DNA of 64,000 nucleotides from an uncultured Lachnospiraceae bacterium (GCA_934402055.1 CAKRTC010000002.1:90088-154087); one strand, 5' to 3'; shown: positions 25,223-34,894, counted from the first letter of the stretch. A program made the numbers and translations. Notes: generated from the letters alone by a model not told the origin.

Positions 25223-28200
25223 TCATTTATCTGCCCATATACTATCCTTAAGCTCAAGCTGTTCTCCCATAGTCTTTATAAGCTTTGCCGAATCTATAGG
25301 CTTTGATAAGTGCGCATTCATGCCGCTTGCCAGTGATTGGCTTATATCCTCATCAAAGGCATTGGCACTGACAGCAACTATAGGTATCGATTTACCGTCA
25401 GGATGTCCTGATATCCTTATCTTGTGAGCTGCCTCGAGACCGTTCATAACGGGCATCATAACATCCATGAAGATTATATCGAAGCTTCCCGCCGGTGCAT
25501 TCTTGAAAGTATCCACGGCCTGCTTACCGTCACTTACACAGCTTACAACGCATCCGACATTTTCAAGCATAAGCTTGATTATCTCCATATTAAGCTCATT
25601 ATCCTCTGCAACAAGTGCCCGGATGCCGGTGAAATCTTTTATCTTTTCCGCCTTCCTCGACTCGCCTATATATACAGGCTCAACTAGTCTTAAAACTATC
25701 TTAAACGAGAAGGTACTTCCTGTTCCCGGAGTACTGTCAAGCTCGATATTGCTGTGCATCATATGCACTATACGACTGCTGATAGCAAGTCCGAGACCGG
25801 TTCCCTGCTGTCTGTGCGAAGGCCTTTCCACCTGTTCAAAGCTTTGGAATATACGCTTCTTATCTTCATCGCTTATTCCTATACCTTGATCTGTAACGGC
25901 AAAATACAGTTCCGCCTTGTCCGTTTCTCCCTTGTTTGTTTCCCTAATCGTAAGCCTGATCTCTGTATTTTCGCCTGAATATTTGCAGGCATTACTCAGT
26001 AAATTAATCAGGACCTGCTTGATACGCAGCTCATCTCCCAGATACCAGCTGTGCTTAAGCATTATATCTTCGGTAAATCGCTGATTTTTTGCCTCAAATC
26101 TCGCATCAAGCACTGTATGTATATCCTCGATAACTTTCCTCATATCAAAGCGGGATAAAACAAGATTCATCTTGCCGCTCTCTATCTTGGACATATCAAG
26201 TATATCGTTAATCAGACTCAGGAGATATGTCGAAGAGCTCATGATCTTATTGAGACAATCAAGGCGCATCTGCTCATCAACTTTGCCCAATGCGATCTCC
26301 GTCATACCTATTATTCCGTTCATAGGTGTACGTATCTCATGCGACATATGCGCAAGGAACTCTGATTTTGCCTGCGCAGACCTATCATGATGCATACGGT
26401 TCAAACTGTTTTGGATGACTGCACATACCTCACTGAGAACATTTTTACTGTTCTCATCCGATAAAAATCTGCCCTCACCAAACATAAAGATGCTTCCCGA
26501 ATAATGTCCACCGTCAGTCATATGATATACACAGCCCGGCTTAGCGCAGTCGTTTCCGAATAAAGGTACCAGCTTCAATCCGGCCTCCGCACTGTAGAGT
26601 TCTCCGATATGTGCCGCCTCCTCAAGCTTTCTATACTGTTCATCGGAGCAGTGGCTTATAGCCGCAATATCGATATTCTTTACGTTCCTTGTGCAATAGC
26701 TTATGCTGCTTGAACGATAATCTACGTGAAATCCGGTAATAACTATATTATCGATGCCGCGTATCCTTTGAAGCCTGTGCGCGCTTATATCCATAGCCGC
26801 CACAAAGCTTCCGCTTCGTTCAAACAAGGTCATGGCCATCGCTGCCGGACTGAGCTGTTTTACCACTCCCTGAGAAACTATCTCACTGAATTCCGGCAAA
26901 GCTCCGCTGTAGTTTTCCTCACAATTCCAGATTGCGGCATGCTCATGTACAGTCTTTGCCTTGGCAAGAGCTTCTCTTACACGTATAAGCAGTACATCTG
27001 TCGATTCATAGCCTTGTGAACGGCATATTCCGGCGTTAAACTTAAGCTCCAGTTCACTTCTTCTGACTATAGCCGCAAACTCGCTCTCAAGCTTCTCTAC
27101 TACAGATCTGCAATACTCGGCAGGACCTGCAGAGTTCTCATGCTTATCATCTTCAGGCACCCATATGAGAAATTCGTCGGCTCCTGCTCTTACAAATATC
27201 GTTCCACCGTTTGTATATTCCCGGCAGCCTTTTTTCAGAAGTTCAGAAAACTCATCAAGCAGTATGTCACCGAAATTAAGTCCGCATTTCATAACTATAT
27301 CGGTAAAATGAACCATATCTGTCAGTATCATTATGCCATTAGGCTGAGTGTTGCGGCTGTCCTTTATGGCGTTGATACCATGCTTGAAAATATAGAAATC
27401 CGTAAGCAGATCCTTGGCCGCCTCAAATTTCTTCCTAAGCTCCAGGCGTTTGGCATCATCTATATCCCTTATATAGCCGACTATGCGTCTATTTTCTTCA
27501 CTGTCTGTGTTAATGGTATTTCCTGATACCTCATACCAACGGCCGTCGGGATAACGCTGATCGTTTATGTATTTTATCTGAATCTTGGCATTGACAGGCA
27601 GATTTTTTAATACCGTAGCGTATCTTACGGCATCCTCCATGGAATAATGCCCTTTAACGAATCTTTCATAAAAATCATCAACATTCCAGGTACCGTTAAT
27701 ATCGGCATCGCCGCTGTTTTTACAATTTACTATCTCAAGCTTTCTGTCTCCTACTCTGTATGTAAAGAATATATCTTCAGAGCTTTCTACAGCTATACGA
27801 TACCTCTCTTTTTCATCACTCAGCTGATTCTCGGTATTTATCTCGCTTTCGGTAAGATTCTCTACTACCTTCTTAAGTTCATCAACTTCATTTATACCTG
27901 TAGCCTCGAAGTTCCTGATTCCCGAGAGTCCTGTCTTGATACATTCGGTAAGCTTGTATACCGGGTTTGTCAGATACCTTACAACTATAAACAGTACGAT
28001 GATAGCAGCAGCCATACATATGAGTATTATTGAGATCATCCACATGTAGAGAGCGTCTCCGAGCCCGAATATTGAGTTCCCTGTAACAAAGCCGCAGAGC
28101 ACCCAGTTCTTGTCATTATAAGGAACATAGCTCGAATACAACCTAAGCGGAGAGACAACGGCATATATGTCCTGGCTGCCCAGCTTGGACTCGCACAGCT

Positions 28201-29182
28201 TCAGCTCCTTGTTATCTGTATCCTCTAATGAAAATGTTCCGCTATTTCTGCTTACATTGTCATAGAGCATTCCCTTTCCCCATACACAGCTATAGCTTCC
28301 ATCTCCGTTATCTATAGCAAGTGCAAGTCCGGCATTCTGATCCTTATCAAGCTCCTGCACCTTAAGGTAATTATTTTCCAGATAACTCTTTGTAAGCTCG
28401 CTGCCCATGATCCCGTAGACTCTTCCGTCATACACCAACGGTACGGAATAGGTGATCATGCTGTGACTGTCATTGGCTTTATCCTCAAGTATAAAGGGAA
28501 GCGACCAGTAACCGATGAGCGACATATCTATGTCGCTGTTATCAAGGGCAAGCATATAAGGCTTATAGAAGAAATCATCACAGGATCTGTTACCTGCTCC
28601 CGACAGCTTAAAATACGGTTCCCAGGTGCTGTTCAGCGATATCTTCTGTCCCTGACTTAGTTCCTTATCTCCTCTTTCTATAAGGAGATCCGAGTAGGAT
28701 ATTGAGTTTGTTTCCGGATTTGAATCTCTCAGGAAAAAGCCTGTGTATTCCGCAGGCTCGGTAATATCTTCATTGTTTGCAAAGAGCACAAAAGCACCGT
28801 TTGAGCTGTTCTGCTCAAGGTATCGCATAAAATCCGGGAGTATCTCTCTGGCAAAATCATTCTGTATATTCTTATCCTCTATAAAATCATCAATGCCGAT
28901 TCCTCTGTCGCTCAGATAAAATCCCAGTATATTATTAACAAAGTTCGACTCTTCTTTTGCTCGGTTCCGGTGCCCGAGCATCATATTTTCAATATTACTC
29001 TTGTTGCTGCTTACGATATTAACATCTATATCCACAGCATTTTCCTGCATGGTTTCCTTTGTACCGCTTCCTGTCAATACGGCAAAAGGAATCAATCCCT
29101 GCAGCAGACTTATTGCCAGCAGGGGTATCAAAAGCAGATAGAATAATGATTTTGATTTCTTCTTCATAAGACTTTCATGCAT
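25223..29182 (-). CDS. Hybrid sensor histidine kinase with dCache-like sensor, PAS, GGDEF-like and receiver domains
   Basis: A 1319-residue membrane sensor. Order: N-terminal transmembrane segment (about 12-36), large extracytoplasmic dCache-like sensor (about 45-375), second transmembrane segment (about 382-406), linker, PAS (about 465-590), a GGDEF-like domain with RAGADEFLIW replacing GGDEF (about 600-730), a GAF-like region (about 770-930), HisKA with phospho-acceptor HMSHEIRTPMNG (near 950-960), HATPase (NACKYS, DQGIGI, GTGLGLAI) and a C-terminal receiver (FMDVMMPVMNG). No DNA-binding output follows. It lies 75 bases after a solute-binding lipoprotein, a likely ligand partner. The first ATG is used; Met6 at 29167 is equally possible. 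Confidence 0.9.
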   Translation of the reverse strand: MHESLMKKKSKSLFYLLLIPLLAISLLQGLIPFAVLTGSGTKETMQENAVDIDVNIVSSNKSNIENMMLGHRNRAKEESNFVNNILGFYLSDRGIGIDDFIEDKNIQNDFAREILPDFMRYLEQNSSNGAFVLFANNEDITEPAEYTGFFLRDSNPETNSISYSDLLIERGDKELSQGQKISLNSTWEPYFKLSGAGNRSCDDFFYKPYMLALDNSDIDMSLIGYWSLPFILEDKANDSHSMITYSVPLVYDGRVYGIMGSELTKSYLENNYLKVQELDKDQNAGLALAIDNGDGSYSCVWGKGMLYDNVSRNSGTFSLEDTDNKELKLCESKLGSQDIYAVVSPLRLYSSYVPYNDKNWVLCGFVTGNSIFGLGDALYMWMISIILICMAAAIIVLFIVVRYLTNPVYKLTECIKTGLSGIRNFEATGINEVDELKKVVENLTESEINTENQLSDEKERYRIAVESSEDIFFTYRVGDRKLEIVNCKNSGDADINGTWNVDDFYERFVKGHYSMEDAVRYATVLKNLPVNAKIQIKYINDQRYPDGRWYEVSGNTINTDSEENRRIVGYIRDIDDAKRLELRKKFEAAKDLLTDFYIFKHGINAIKDSRNTQPNGIMILTDMVHFTDIVMKCGLNFGDILLDEFSELLKKGCREYTNGGTIFVRAGADEFLIWVPEDDKHENSAGPAEYCRSVVEKLESEFAAIVRRSELELKFNAGICRSQGYESTDVLLIRVREALAKAKTVHEHAAIWNCEENYSGALPEFSEIVSQGVVKQLSPAAMAMTLFERSGSFVAAMDISAHRLQRIRGIDNIVITGFHVDYRSSSISYCTRNVKNIDIAAISHCSDEQYRKLEEAAHIGELYSAEAGLKLVPLFGNDCAKPGCVYHMTDGGHYSGSIFMFGEGRFLSDENSKNVLSEVCAVIQNSLNRMHHDRSAQAKSEFLAHMSHEIRTPMNGIIGMTEIALGKVDEQMRLDCLNKIMSSSTYLLSLINDILDMSKIESGKMNLVLSRFDMRKVIEDIHTVLDARFEAKNQRFTEDIMLKHSWYLGDELRIKQVLINLLSNACKYSGENTEIRLTIRETNKGETDKAELYFAVTDQGIGISDEDKKRIFQSFEQVERPSHRQQGTGLGLAISSRIVHMMHSNIELDSTPGTGSTFSFKIVLRLVEPVYIGESRKAEKIKDFTGIRALVAEDNELNMEIIKLMLENVGCVVSCVSDGKQAVDTFKNAPAGSFDIIFMDVMMPVMNGLEAAHKIRISGHPDGKSIPIVAVSANAFDEDISQSLASGMNAHLSKPIDSAKLIKTMGEQLELKDSIWADK

Positions 29183-29257
29183 GAATTTTCATCCATGCAA
29201 TAAACCTCTCTTGATATAATCTATGACTTAGTTTGTTAACAGGTCTACGGCTTAAGC

Positions 29258-30754
29258 TTACTTTGCCGCCTCCGCCTCCATTTCGGCACAGAGATTATCA
29301 TACCACTCCTCAAAGTTCTCCTCTGTAAGATACGGCTTAAGCGCCTCCTGCCTCGATGCTCCGGAAGCTACAGCCGCACACACGGCCTCCCTGTCTTCCT
29401 TCGCCTTGTTTAAGAGATCCTTATCAAGTACGGAACGCACAGCATAGCCGTTTTCAAAGCATTTGGTGGTGTAAAAGCTTGTGTCATTGAAGCCGGCTGT
29501 GATGCTCTTAAAGCAATCATAGGTCTTAGGATCGACCTCCAGACCTTCTTCCTCTATAAGCTTGTCAAATGCCTCAATGTTATTGGCATCCTTGCGGACC
29601 GGAAGGTAACCGCCTCCCGCCACAAAACGAAGATTGTTATCCTTAGCTGTCAGCCACTTAAGAAACTCTACAGAAGCATATTCATGCAGGCTGTCGGATT
29701 TTGCAACTGCCATGCCCGCGCCCTGCTGAACCTTGATATTTTCCCCGCCTTCCATTATCGGCGCTTCCGATATCAGATAATCTATGGCTCTTTCATTGCC
29801 GGCGGCATCATATACCTTATCCGGAAAATATACAGAGGATGCCGATGAACCGGTATAAGCAATTATCTCTCCGGTCTTAACATCATCCGCACAGAATTTA
29901 CCGTATCTTGCGTAATATCCTTTGACATAAGGAACATAAAAGCACTCCCATAATCTGCGCATTTTGTCCTTATCGACATTGATGCTTACCTCTCCGTCCC
30001 TGACATCAAACAGATCCACACCCATCTGCTTCATACCGATAACAAAATAATTCGCCATGGAATCACGTCCGTAAAAGGCCTTTCCGTCATCCGCAATATC
30101 CGGAGTCAGGGAATCCGTCCACTCATAATACCGTTCCGCAACCTCGGCGATACCTTCTTCGGTTGAAAGCTCATCCACGGTACTTCCGGTAGCTTCCGCA
30201 AAAGGCTCCCAGTCGGTCTTATTCAGCAGTAATGTTTCGGTGGATTTGGCTGTTGGGAACAGATACAGTTCATCATTGTTATTAAAACGTCCCTCATCAA
30301 TATATCCGTCAACATATTCCGAGAGCTCGTCCTCGGAAACATATTGAGATATATCGGCTATCTTACCGGCCTTCCATGCAGAATATGCAGTATCGGCATA
30401 GCTTGCAAACATATCAGGCATCTCCTTTGAGCCGACAGCTTCCTGAATAGAATCCGTTACTGCCTGTTCAAGATCCTTGATTGATCCCAGACTTGAGACT
30501 TCCACATATATTCCCTTTTCTGCGCCCTCACCTGCATTAAACTCGGAAACAAGCTTATCCAGTGAAGACTGCTGAGCTCCTGTATAATAATGCCACACCG
30601 TAAGCGATACAGGCTTATCCGGATCAAGCTCAGACTTAGCCGCAGCAGCTTTGTTGCTCTCTTTAAGTGACTGATCTGCAGTTGTACCGCAGCCTGTGAG
30701 CATTATCGAGCCTGCAAGCACAGCCGTTAATATTAATGTAAATGTTTTCTTCAT
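29258..30754 (-). CDS. Family 1 extracellular solute-binding lipoprotein
   Basis: A 498-residue binding protein of the sugar/oligosaccharide type. The signal peptide ends in lipobox LTGC (Cys near 22), the fold opens VSLTVWHYYTGAQQSSLDKLVSEFN, and it has the late hinge segment GAGMAVAKSDSLHEYASVEFLKWL common to family 1. No permease or ATPase genes are next to it; its only co-oriented neighbour is the hybrid sensor kinase. It may therefore act as the sensory receptor rather than in transport, or use a distant permease. I choose the Met at 30754 over one two codons earlier because it begins the MKKTF signal sequence. Confidence 0.85.
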   Translation of the reverse strand: MKKTFTLILTAVLAGSIMLTGCGTTADQSLKESNKAAAAKSELDPDKPVSLTVWHYYTGAQQSSLDKLVSEFNAGEGAEKGIYVEVSSLGSIKDLEQAVTDSIQEAVGSKEMPDMFASYADTAYSAWKAGKIADISQYVSEDELSEYVDGYIDEGRFNNNDELYLFPTAKSTETLLLNKTDWEPFAEATGSTVDELSTEEGIAEVAERYYEWTDSLTPDIADDGKAFYGRDSMANYFVIGMKQMGVDLFDVRDGEVSINVDKDKMRRLWECFYVPYVKGYYARYGKFCADDVKTGEIIAYTGSSASSVYFPDKVYDAAGNERAIDYLISEAPIMEGGENIKVQQGAGMAVAKSDSLHEYASVEFLKWLTAKDNNLRFVAGGGYLPVRKDANNIEAFDKLIEEEGLEVDPKTYDCFKSITAGFNDTSFYTTKCFENGYAVRSVLDKDLLNKAKEDREAVCAAVASGASRQEALKPYLTEENFEEWYDNLCAEMEAEAAK

Positions 30755-31036
30755 AATCACTTTCTCTCAACACTTGTTCCTATAGTCAGAGCATACATGT
30801 CTCTGCCTGTTTCAAAACAAATACTCCATTGATATATTTTATCCTATAATACTGCTATTTTACCCCAACCATTATACGCCCGTTAAAGCAAAATTTGTTA
30901 AAATCATGTCGCGATCAGCTATACTCTTTTTTATTGATGACATAAGTAATCCGTATACACGCTTTGAAAACATTTTGAGTACAGAAAAAGGACCGTCGTT
31001 CAAAACGACAGTCCTTAAACGGATCTAAAATCTAAA
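30755..31036. other. Intergenic region with the rpsR terminator
   Basis: Holds the terminator of the rpsF-ssb-rpsR operon (30984-31016) and, on the minus strand, the promoter region of the solute-binding protein gene. No other gene seen. Confidence 0.5.
30984..31016 (-). terminator. Rho-independent terminator of the rpsF-ssb-rpsR operon
   Basis: Minus-strand stem AAGGACTGTCGTT/AACGACGGTCCTT (one wobble) with a three-base loop, followed by TTTTCTG. Confidence 0.88.
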
Positions 31037-31297
31037 TTACTCTACAGTGTACGGAAGAAGAGCGATATGTCTTGCTCTCTTAACTGCAAGTGTAATGTCT
31101 CTCTGATGCTCTGCACAGTTGCCTGTGATACGGCGAGGAAGGATCTTTCCTCTCTCAGAGATATACTTCTTTATTGTTGCAACATCCTTATAGTCGATCG
31201 GCTTAGCCTTCTCGCTGCAGAATACGCAAACCTTACGTCTTCTGCGGAAGCCACCCATCTTCTTTGGGCGTGCGCCTTCTTCTTTCTGAAATGCCAT
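31037..31297 (-). CDS. rpsR: 30S ribosomal protein S18
   Basis: Small-subunit protein that binds S6 and 16S rRNA on the platform. It is 86 residues with the basic FRRRRKVCVFC start and RITGNCAEHQRDITLAVKRAR core. The CVFC pair, plus a later Cys, suggests a possible zinc-binding version (C+ form). It follows ssb by 27 bases in the classical rpsF-ssb-rpsR order. Confidence 0.97.
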   Translation of the reverse strand: MAFQKEEGARPKKMGGFRRRRKVCVFCSEKAKPIDYKDVATIKKYISERGKILPRRITGNCAEHQRDITLAVKRARHIALLPYTVE

Positions 31298-31324
31298 CGG
31301 TATTTCCTCCTTATTCTCTAGTGC

Positions 31325-31792
31325 TTAGTTGAAAGGCAGTCCTTCGTCTTCGATACCCTCCGGGATATTCATGAAGCCTTCAAAACCCTCTCCTGCCGAA
31401 GCTGCAGAACTTGTCTGCTGAGCATTGCCGCTTGTGCGGTTGTAGGAGCCTCCGCGGTTATCTGATGCACTCTTGCTCTCGGCAAATTCCTGCTCCTCAA
31501 TAACCACATCTGTTGTGTAGACCTTCTGACCGTCCTTGTTGGTATAACTGCCTGTCTGGATGCGGCCCGTTGCCGCGATCTTTGTGCCCTGATGCAAGTA
31601 TCTCTCGGCAAATTCGGCCTGTCTTCCGAATGCCACGCACGAGATGAAATCTGCTTCCCTCTGTCCGTCTGCATTGGCACGGCGTCTGTCAACGGCTATT
31701 GTATATCTTGCAACAGCCATGCTGTTCTCACCCTGAGTATATCTGATATCAGGGTCTCTTGTTAATCTGCCCATTAAGATAACTTTATTCAT
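31325..31792 (-). CDS. ssb: Single-stranded DNA-binding protein
   Basis: Tetrameric OB-fold protein protecting single-stranded DNA in replication and repair. The OB-fold spans about 1-105 (MNKVILMGRLTRDPDIRYTQ, FISCVAFGRQAEFAERYLHQG); a Gly/Ser/Asn-rich linker and the acidic tip IPEGIEDEGLPFN follow, the last being the conserved partner-binding tail. It sits between rpsF and rpsR. Confidence 0.97.
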   Translation of the reverse strand: MNKVILMGRLTRDPDIRYTQGENSMAVARYTIAVDRRRANADGQREADFISCVAFGRQAEFAERYLHQGTKIAATGRIQTGSYTNKDGQKVYTTDVVIEEQEFAESKSASDNRGGSYNRTSGNAQQTSSAASAGEGFEGFMNIPEGIEDEGLPFN

Positions 31793-31818
31793 TTGCTCAC
31801 TCTTTCTGTACTTTAGTC

Positions 31819-32100
31819 TTATTTCTTAACGACTAAGTATCTGAGCACAGGCTCGAAAATGCGAAGCTCTGACTCTACACCGTTAGGTGTCTCGCTGTCG
31901 CCCTCGAAGTTGATGAGGTAATAGAATCCCTCTGACTGGTGCTGAATATCGTAAGCAAGCTTCTTCTTGCCCCACTCTTCAACCTCACCTACAGTACCGT
32001 TGTATCTTGAGATATAAGCCTTTACCTTCTCAAGAGCGGCTGTTCTTGCCTCTTCTTCGAGTTTCGCACTAAGAATAACTGTAACCTCGTACTTATTCAT
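31819..32100 (-). CDS. rpsF: 30S ribosomal protein S6
   Basis: Partner of S18 in the small subunit, 93 residues, starting MNKYEVTVILSAKLEEEAR and containing VEEWGKKKLAYDIQHQSEGFYYLINF. I place the start at 32100, preceded by AAGGAGG at ideal spacing; the longer frame is not family-like. It is the first gene of rpsF-ssb-rpsR and has a structured leader. Confidence 0.96.
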   Translation of the reverse strand: MNKYEVTVILSAKLEEEARTAALEKVKAYISRYNGTVGEVEEWGKKKLAYDIQHQSEGFYYLINFEGDSETPNGVESELRIFEPVLRYLVVKK

Positions 32101-32117
32101 GTGTTTGTCCTCCTTCT

Positions 32118-32146
32118 GGTCTCCGGCCCCTGTAGCCCACAGGAGC
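32118..32146 (-). promoter_or_regulatory. Candidate S6:S18-binding leader element
   Basis: In the rpsF 5' leader the RNA can form an outer stem CUC/GAG and inner stem CUGU/ACAG, with a 3' bulge GGGCCG containing the CCG triplet. This resembles the known autoregulatory S6-S18 binding motif in rpsF leaders. The match is by eye and partial. Confidence 0.45.
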
Positions 32147-32173
32147 AAGGAAATTAATGTGTCACAGACTGGT

Positions 32174-32202
32174 ATTTTATCAAATTAAGCTGTGCAATGC
32201 AA
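32174..32202 (-). promoter_or_regulatory. Promoter of rpsF-ssb-rpsR
   Basis: Minus-strand -35 TTGCAT (32202-32197), a 17-base spacer and -10 TAAAAT (32179-32174) with an upstream TG (extended -10). The predicted leader is about 67 bases. Confidence 0.7.
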
Positions 32203-32266
32203 GCATAATCACTATAAAAAATACAACAAATATAGTCACATAAGTCTTGTATACCTTGTTTATATA

Positions 32267-33169
32267 CTACATATGATCACGTGAATTCTTTCTTATAAAT
32301 GTTATGAATTCATACACCACGTTCGGCAGCATACGATATTTGTTAAAAAGCATCTCAATACATGCCTTCGGCGTTGGGTTGCTGATATGTTTACTTACTA
32401 CCATCCCGTCATCTCTTCCCTCAAGCAGCTCTCTGGATTCTCCGGGCAGGATACTTATACCAACCGAGCAGCGACTAAGTTCATATGCAGTAAGAAAATT
32501 CGAGTAACGGCATCTGATCTTTGGCTTCTCCTCACTATCCTTATACCAGTTATTGACCTCCTCAAGTCTGTCTGATCTGGTAGGTATGATAAGATCATAG
32601 GGAAGCAGATCCTTGGTGCTCACGGTCTCGCTCTGAACACTTGCAAGCGGATTATCCTTATGGATCAATGCCGTCCAGTTTTCGGTATATAACCTGTAAT
32701 GCTCCAGTCCTTCCGAATCCCTTACATCCGCTATCACGGCAAAATCACTGAGTCCCGAACGTATACGGTTGATGATATCATCGGCTCCTCCGGTCCAAAT
32801 ATTATACTGTACCGCAGGATGTATCTTGTTGAATTCCGTTATCCAATTTGCGATATACTGAAGCGAATTTCCCTCTATGCAGGCTATCTCGATAGTACCG
32901 TTAAGTCCGTGTCCCATCTGCTGAACGGTCTCTGATGCCTTATCCGCAAGTCCGAGTATCTGTGCCGCATATTGCTTAAGCACCTCTCCCTCCGGAGTAA
33001 GCGCAAGAAAATGCGGTCTCCTGACAAATAAGCTTACTCCCAGTTCTGTCTCAAGATCCTTAATCTGCTTACTGAGAGGAGGCTGAGCAATATTAAGCTT
33101 TTCCGCCGCACGTGTAAAATTCATTTCATTTGCGGTCTCATAGAAATATCTGAGATGTCGAAGTTCCAT
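32267..33169 (-). CDS. LysR-family transcriptional regulator
   Basis: A 300-residue LysR protein starting MELRHLRYFYETANEMNFTRAAE, with recognition helix QPPLSKQIKDLETELG and an effector domain (about 90-290). It resembles the CatM/BenM-like subfamily in its opening. The start at 33169 has AAGGAG upstream; a five-residue longer frame is less likely. Neighbouring genes do not reveal a target. Confidence 0.88.
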   Translation of the reverse strand: MELRHLRYFYETANEMNFTRAAEKLNIAQPPLSKQIKDLETELGVSLFVRRPHFLALTPEGEVLKQYAAQILGLADKASETVQQMGHGLNGTIEIACIEGNSLQYIANWITEFNKIHPAVQYNIWTGGADDIINRIRSGLSDFAVIADVRDSEGLEHYRLYTENWTALIHKDNPLASVQSETVSTKDLLPYDLIIPTRSDRLEEVNNWYKDSEEKPKIRCRYSNFLTAYELSRCSVGISILPGESRELLEGRDDGMVVSKHISNPTPKACIEMLFNKYRMLPNVVYEFITFIRKNSRDHM

Positions 33170-33273
33170 ATTACTCCTTATCAACTGTGGAAGTTATCGA
33201 TCTGTCTTTGAATAGACTTGCCGATTGCTCTTTGTCGAAGAATCAGCTTTCACGTATATATCATATCCGGTGC

Positions 33274-33876
33274 TCACGACAGCGGAAACAGACTGACACC
33301 CGGCAATTCCCTGACAGACAAGAGCTTTGCCGAAGCGGTATCCAGCCCTTCGTCTGCATACAGCAGTTCCTGCTCCCTCTCGCTGAGCTTCCAATCATAA
33401 GCGAAGCCTAAGTGCCTGTAAATGTTCCTGTCAACGGCTATCAGAAAGCACCACGGATATCCTTCTTGCTCTATCCTGTCTGTGACAGCATTCATAAGCT
33501 TATCCATAAGACCGCGGTGTCTGTAATCCGGCAGAGTGCAGACACCCATGATGTATGGGATCTTCCTCTCATCCTCGGATATATCCGAAACGTCCGACAT
33601 CTCTTTTCGAGTGCTAAGATCTACAGCTTTACCCTGTCGTTCCATATCCTTTGACACAGCCTTTACAAATATATACTGTACCATAGCAACAGGCATGTCT
33701 CCGTCTTTGACAACTGCGATCACCGCATCATCAACCTTGCCGCTGCAGCGTCCTGCTTCGTCGCATATGCCATAGAATTCGCCCATAAATTCTTCATCGT
33801 CACCAAAGCATTCGGTGAACAACTTTCTTGTTGAGCCGTATTCATTTTTATTAAGAAATATAGCTTCAGTTATCAT
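33274..33876 (-). CDS. GNAT-family N-acetyltransferase
   Basis: A 200-residue acetyltransferase. The acetyl-CoA pyrophosphate loop reads VCTLPDYRHRGLMDKLM (the R/QxxGxG/A-like segment), preceded by the beta strand YIMGV and followed by FLIAVDRNIYRHLGF. Similar Eis-like N-terminal domains acetylate amines or antibiotics; the substrate here is unknown. It is followed by LysR (same strand, about 100 bases) and preceded by a DUF2156 gene 40 bases away, possibly co-transcribed. Confidence 0.8.
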   Translation of the reverse strand: MITEAIFLNKNEYGSTRKLFTECFGDDEEFMGEFYGICDEAGRCSGKVDDAVIAVVKDGDMPVAMVQYIFVKAVSKDMERQGKAVDLSTRKEMSDVSDISEDERKIPYIMGVCTLPDYRHRGLMDKLMNAVTDRIEQEGYPWCFLIAVDRNIYRHLGFAYDWKLSEREQELLYADEGLDTASAKLLSVRELPGVSLFPLS

Positions 33877-33916
33877 AATCCTTATATATGTCTCAGACTG
33901 CTGCCGGACTCTGCAT

Positions 33917-34894
33917 TTACATTTTCTGCGTCAGGGTATACTTGTATTCGAATTCGCTCGGATAATATGACAGCTTTGACTGCCTGAGTCCCTCTATTCC
34001 GACATCATCCTCTCGATTTACAAGCTCAACATCCGGAAATTCGTGGCAGAGAAACTCCTTGTTGATCATCTGATAGAGTCCGTCAATTCCGCTGTCTGCC
34101 TTTTCTACATCTATTATTGCCATTGAGCATGCCTCACTCTTGACTCCTATGGAAAAGGCTTTGAGTTTATTGTCTATGTAAATGCCGCCGATCTTCATAT
34201 ATTCATAGACGACTTCTTCATTTATAAGACCCTTTATGCCCCTGTATTCTCCGTCAAGCTCTTCCGAAGGATCAAAGCTCTGCCCCTCCTCATTTACACC
34301 GCTGCCCTGATCGGAGAGCTTTTTCTTCTTCATCCAGCAATTAAGAAAGCTCTCCACCTCCTCATGGTCGGCATATCCCAGCTTGCGGTATTCCCAACGT
34401 CCCTCATATTGAAGCAGGAATTTATTGATATGGTTGCGTTTCTTGGAATATTTTCTGCCCGCAAGTGTCCTTAAAGCATCTCCGCTGTATATATAATCAC
34501 TTATATCCTCTTCCTTGATCAGTTCATATTCATCAAGCGCACCGGCATTGTTAAGTGCAAGCACGCCTTCCTCATCGGCAGAGCTTATAACAAGCGGAAT
34601 ACCGAGAGTCTTATTGAAGTATTCCTCCTGAAGCTTCATAAAGCGAGGCATGTCCTCCTCACGGCAAAGCGGCAGGAAGCCGTATACTTCGCCGTTTTCT
34701 CCGTGATAGCTCATGAGCAGAGCCTCGCCCTCGAATTCGCAATATCTTACCTCGTAATAATATTTGTAGAGATAACTGACCAGAGGAGAGCCGTCACAGC
34801 TCTTCTGGCTGCGCAGCCCGTAGTAATAAGAGAGTCTGCCCAGATCCGCAGCCTCAAGTTCCTTGTATTTCATATCGGATATATCGTAATTTCG
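33917..34894 (-). CDS. DUF2156 (phosphatidylglycerol lysyltransferase C-terminal-like) protein
   Basis: About 325 residues with a duplicated GNAT-like fold as in DUF2156 and the soluble part of MprF. Segments such as LAGRKYSKKRNHINKF and EVVYEYMKIGGIYIDNKLKAFSIGV match the family pattern. It has no membrane segments, so it is not a full lipid lysyltransferase; a role in aminoacyl transfer is only an analogy. I prefer the ATG at 34894 (MRNYDISDMKYKELEAADL); an alternative TTG start at 34957 has a poor ribosome binding site. Confidence 0.72.
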   Translation of the reverse strand, partial: RNYDISDMKYKELEAADLGRLSYYYGLRSQKSCDGSPLVSYLYKYYYEVRYCEFEGEALLMSYHGENGEVYGFLPLCREEDMPRFMKLQEEYFNKTLGIPLVISSADEEGVLALNNAGALDEYELIKEEDISDYIYSGDALRTLAGRKYSKKRNHINKFLLQYEGRWEYRKLGYADHEEVESFLNCWMKKKKLSDQGSGVNEEGQSFDPSEELDGEYRGIKGLINEEVVYEYMKIGGIYIDNKLKAFSIGVKSEACSMAIIDVEKADSGIDGLYQMINKEFLCHEFPDVELVNREDDVGIEGLRQSKLSYYPSEFEYKYTLTQKM

